Origin: Euborellia annulipes
Taxonomy: Eukaryota; Arthropoda; Insecta; Dermaptera; Anisolabididae
NCBI GenBank assembly: GCA_023213315.1
Contig: JAKCPI010000513.1
Coordinates: forward strand, 30,194 to 94,193
Length of the DNA stretch: 64,000 nucleotides
Reading direction: 5' to 3'
This document shows, piece after piece, positions 51,901-57,900 of the stretch. The notes beneath the pieces were generated by a model, which worked only from the letters and a program-made list of their open reading frames with translations, made no database searches and was not told where the DNA came from. The translations under genes and the position numbers were made by a program. The first letter of the stretch is position 1, and the number at the start of each line of letters is the position of its first letter.

Positions 51901-54900
51901 GAGGGTAGCAAGTCTAAATAAACGGGTTCGGGCGGACGGGCATGCAAATGAAATTTTATTTAAAAATTGCTAGACATTCGTTCATTCATTCACTAAATCT
52001 CGGGCGGGTATGGGCGGGTTTGAAAAAATTCCGGGCGGGCCTGATGAATGGTAAAAAATTACGGGCCGGGTACGGGCGGGAAGTCAAAAAAAATACGGAC
52101 AAGGACGGTCGGGCCAAAAAAAATCGGCCCGTGCAAGGCTCTATCTGGAACCCTAAATAAATTTAGTTTAGGAAAGTGGCAGCTAAACTTATATTGGAGA
52201 ATACCTTTGGAAAATCGAAAACAATAAAATTATTCATGACACTAAAAAAAATTTATTTATAAAAATATGAAAAGGTTTCAAAAAACCAAGTTTTCAAAAG
52301 TTTTGTCGGATAATCTGGAACTTGATGGAGAATGAATAAACCCTCAAATGAAAACAATGTTTCAACTGGGGCAGAAGAACAAAGATTTAGTCGTTGAGAG
52401 CTGGTTGAAAGAAGAAAGCAAAAAAGTTTTTAAACGAAGAGTGAAAATTTGGCGGATTGATTGACTTCTCGTTACTGGTTTTTACTAAGATCCGGAGCAG
52501 AGAACCCACACGACATTACATACAGTAATATTAAATAAATTAAAACATTTCAGCTCCCTCTGCAAGACTTTTTACACCCGGCAAATTAAAAAAAAAAAAG
52601 TATTTGGTATCTCAATTTAGATACCAATTACTAAAAATGTAACGAAATACAAGATAGCAATTACTTTGCCAATTCTGTAACGAGTTACAAGATACCAATT
52701 AATATTGTATTTGGTATCTTGTATTTCAAATACATGTAACTGATTAACCCCACCCTGATTCCATCCCACGTATGTAGCCGAAAGAAAACATTAAATCTGT
52801 ATTTTTCTAATTATTTTGTCTACTCTGAAAATGAATGAATGTCCGCTAAATATTTTATTTTTTATCAGCGAGATTTTTCCCCTTCCATTATCCAACTAGA
52901 AAATAACCCTTAGATAATCATCCGAATAGCGCAGGGTTGTTTTGTATTATATTCACTCTCGGAAACTCAATCACATTGAAAGCAAAAGCATATTCCTCTT
53001 CCTCTCTCTGATTTCAAATTTAAAAAATTAAATTTCTTAGATATATACATTATAATTATTGTTCAAGCTAAAAACCCTCAAGGCCTTTTTTTTTTTTTTG
53101 ATAAAATTTTTCATTTCCTTAAAACATAATTATTTTATTACTTTTTACTACTTGTATTACTTTATAAAATAAATGAAGGTGTCTTGTCATTGATTCATCT
53201 CTCTCTTTTCTGAACTTAGATGGAATAAGTAAGTAAAAGTAAGGTGGTGGCGAGGGGTGGTTTCACTTTGTCATAAAATTTAATTAATTCCCAGTGTGAG
53301 ATGCTCAAGCATGCAAATCACTTCCCCTTTTCTGTTGAAGGCCAGCCCAGTGATCCCACCGCCATTTCCATACCATCCTCAGCTGGTCGTTAATTAATGG
53401 CAGCCGGGGGGCACCACCTGCTGGTGCCCCACCTCTCCATTTCTCTCTTAAAGGGGCCTCTCTGTGCGTGCCAAGATCCATAAAAGAAAATACACCAACA
53501 CGCACATTCATACTTAAGTATATATACTTTCATATATACTAATCAAATTGTAGATAATCCTAAAATTATGTTTTTTTTTTTTTTTTTTTAATTATTAATT
53601 CAACTTTTTGGAGTATTAAAAAAAAAAATATAAGAATTCTCTAACTAAGGGATCGTAATTTTGGAAATGTGATGATAATAATTAGAGATTAAATTTCAAA
53701 AATACTTAAAAGATTACTGTGAAGTTTGATGAAATAGGAGTGTATAGTGGCCAAGCCCAGGATTTTTTTCGGGAGGCTTAGAAATTTTGGAATATTGTGG
53801 GGGGGGGGGGAGTTATTATAATTTTGTTCAATGAGATTCATTTTAATAGTGAACAACGTTGAAGTAAAGTCTCACTAAGGAACAGAAATAAATACTTAGT
53901 ATTAATTGTTTTTAGCTTAGCTTACTGGAGTAAAAATTTTTGGGAGGGGGGCTGAAGCTTAATAGTTTAATAACAAATATTTGGAAATCTAGGTTTCTGT
54001 TGCATTTCGTGATCTTCATCCGGACTTAAAAATATTTAAAAGTCGGCAACCCTTTTTGGAAGGAGAGCCATTAAAAAAATATTTTTAAGTTCGTTTAAAA
54101 GATAGTGCAAGAAAATTAATTAAATTTTATGACAAAGTGAAACCACCCCTCGCAAAAAAACTTGCTCAATTGTGCATAAGCAAAGCAAATTGTTGCAGAA
54201 AAACGCGCGTTGCCGGCCCTTAATCTAAAGCAGTGGTTCCCAACCTTTTTTGATGTGCGGCCCACTTTTTTCGTAAAAAAAAACGCTGATGCCCAGTGTA
54301 TTATATAATTTTGATCTTTCCCTAGAGGTCCGCGGCCCACGGGTTGGGAACCGCTGATCTAGAGGATAAGGGAATTTATTATTATATTTTTACTCTCGCC
54401 AATACATAACGCTAGATATTTTTTAATTTTTAGAGAAATTAGCTTTTTTTTTAAGACTTTTTCAGCTTTAATTTAAATAATTTCTATCTGTCTGAAAGGG
54501 AAACGAACCACTGACCCTTAAGAGTCACTAAAGCTAATATTAATAATTAAAATTCTTCTCGTTAATTAATTCAATAATTTTTGATTGATGAATTTTTAGG
54601 AGAATGATGAATTTTTCCTTTATTTTTTCTTTCTTTATTAAGGTATGGTAATTTTTTTTTTTCTTATTTTATTTCACACCTTTTTCTAATTTTATTTCAC
54701 CTTATATTTATATTGTTCGAAATTTTATTTTAATTTAAATGCGAGAAATGAGTTTTCCAAGTTACTAGAATAAGCTAATAAATAATTATTCAAAATAGAA
54801 GCTACTCAATCATTCGATCTCTTTAAAGAAGATTATTCGATTTTATCATCTGGAATGCAAAAAAGATATGAAACAAAGATGCAGAAAGAAAGAAAAATTT

Positions 54901-57900
54901 CTTCCTTGAGAGTAGGCTTACTTATGAAAAGTGACCATCCTAATTTTCTCTGACAATTCATTTAGATGTTAAGAAATGATAAGGTTTTCTGTCAAGTGTT
55001 CAGATAATCTTATTCCTCGTCCTCAGGCGTGACCTTGGATTCCTAAATGGCCCCATAATGTTTGAGCTCAGGTTGTTGGCCTCTCAGACCCTTTCTTTTT
55101 TTTTTACAAATGGGGTAGATCGGTGATGAGGGTAATGATTCGAAATTGCTTTGAGAAAATTTGACAATTTAATATCGATGGTCATTTGATGATTTAAAAT
55201 ACATTATCGGGCTCATGCATAAAAAATTTCCTTGTAAAAAGGAATTAAAGCTTTTAAATCACTATTTAATTTTTTTTTTAACACTCGCATTTTTTTCTCA
55301 TTCACACTCACACTCCACACACATTCACACAGTCTTTTTGGCAACTCAGGCCATACGATATCCGTTATTGATTAATATACATATTGGGGGTCCAGGCATT
55401 CTTATTTAAGCTATTTGGTATCCAAATGGCTTAAATCATCGCACTGCCTGGGGTCCGAACTCGCGACTTTTGGTATACGAGGTTAGCACGCTAACCCCTA
55501 CACCAAGCCCCGAGGGCCACTATTTAATTATTTAGCATAAATATTACTTGCTATTTTCAGTCTCAATACAAGTTTTTGAAAACGGTAATCCGGTCATTAT
55601 CATTTTCCATTTTTACTTTCTTTTACCTATATATATGTAATAATGTATAGACTATAGGGCTATAGAGAGAAAGTATTAGATTCAGGTCAAAAATTCGATG
55701 TCGTGATTGTGATGGATATACACGTTTTGAAATTCTGAGTTTTGATATTTTCATAAGAAATTTTTACTCGGGTAGCTCTTAATTCGCAGGTATTTTGAAG
55801 AAATATATTTATTGAATGGGTTTTATAAATTATTATAATGACCTCATTTCATAAAAGACAAAAATATTTTTTGTACTATTCAAATAAATCGCTTTAAATT
55901 ATAATTTGTCTTTAATTTAATTCCTTATTATGACACTGCGAGGGGATGCTGTGTTTAATTAAATGAAGGAATTAAAATTTTTTTTTATTTAAAAATTTAA
56001 ATAAAAAAAAAACAAAGGATTAAAGAGGAAGAAATGAAGGGAGAACGTGCCTTCCCTTTTCAAAGGGCCGCTCTTTTTACCCTCCTATATAATCAATAGA
56101 GATGGAGTAAAAATCGATGAAAAACACCTCGAATTTCTTTTTAGTCCATTTTCCGTTTAACCATTTTTTTTTTTTTCAATATCGATTTTCAAAAAATCTT
56201 TTAGAAAATTAGGAATTTCCTTTATTTAAATGTATATCTAACTTATGAAGAAAGCAAAAAAAAATTATTATAATTCTAATAAGAATAAAAATTAAGTTAG
56301 ATTCAAGAGCAAATCCAAGTTTCTCGGGGGGGGGGGGTAATCTGGTGTGACTGATTGCACAGCATACAATTTTTTCTTTCTTTTGGTAATTTAAAATATA
56401 CAAATCAAATTTTTAAGTAATAATTTTTAAAATTTTACATTAAAAATTAAATTTTATTACGAAAAAAAATATTTTTCTCAAATTTCGGGGAGGGGGTGGG
56501 GTTATTATCTCCTTTACCTCCCCCCTTGTATCCGCCCTTGGTTGGATTCATCTTTTAAGTTGAATTATTTAAAAAAAAATGAATCCTTTTTAGTATTATC
56601 GGGATAATTTTATATTTAATGCAAAAGTATTACAATAGTATTTTTTTTTCTTCCTGCTATATTTTCGTTTGAAGTTTTTGTTTTCCCAAAGAGATCATTC
56701 AAGTATTACGTATGCAAATATCTAGCTGTTCAAAGCCTTACTTACCAGCAATAATAAGAAATACCCTTCTAGACTGCTTACGTAATACTAGGATGACTTC
56801 AGGCAAGTCTCAAAAACTTAATTTTAAGTTAAAAAAAAATGTATACAATACAAATAAATAGTGATGAGTGATAGATAATAGATAGATAGATGATGTAGGA
56901 GGTCACGAGTCTAATCTTATGAAATAAAAATTTATTTCAATTGAAATAAATAGGCCTCCAATGCAGAACAAGACTTAAAAATGATGATTTAACATGCCTA
57001 CATTTTGTGTATTATAATGCAATGGGCTCACTTTTAAAATTCAAGAGGGGGATAGGAACAGGCAAAAAAAAAACAAGAAGGGACTTTGTAAATAATCTTG
57101 GAAGAAAAGATTTCTGTAATACCGAAAAAAGTCTTGATATTCCTTTTCCAACTGCATAATATTAGAAGGTGATTGTAAAAATAAGCTCTTGAGATTTCTT
57201 TAAATATACAAAACATCAAAGAATCAAAATCTCTTTAAGAAAAGAGAACGTAAAAATGACATGAAAATAATATAAATTTATTAAAAAATATTTTTTTCAC
57301 AGCATACATAATAAAATCATATTATAATTCAAGAGTTCTTTTTATTTAATTTGCATCTGTAGCAAATAAAGGCTTTTCCCGATGACACTTGACCTCAAAA
57401 GAATCCAAGCAGTGAAATAAAAAAAAAAAAAGAAAATTTCCACTTTAAGCTGACATCATTAAAAACTGACATCGAGATTTGTTAACGAATTTTTTTTTTT
57501 TTACTTTTCTAGTACTGAGAGGGTTCTTAATCAAGTCTGAATTGATTAAGAGGTCGTTTTCTTTATAAAGAAACGCATCCGAATTCAATCTAGTTCAAAG
57601 AGGAGAAAGAAGGCACTTGAAAAGTATATAAAAGTTTCAATTAAAAGGCAAAAATGTGTAGCCAAGTGTTTTTAAAACTTAGTAGATTAAATACGTAGCT
57701 ATAATAAAATGAATTTGATGATTAAGTATAGAAAGGGGTGCACTTAAATAATTGAGTTGTAATTCAGGTAACAAATAAATAATTACCTAGAGCGATAATA
57801 AAATTCTTACTTTAATAATATTTTAAAAAGTTTTATTTGTAATTAACTTTATTCCTATCTTTTAAAACAGTCAATAGATTACTTTAAGTGTCCTAAGGAA

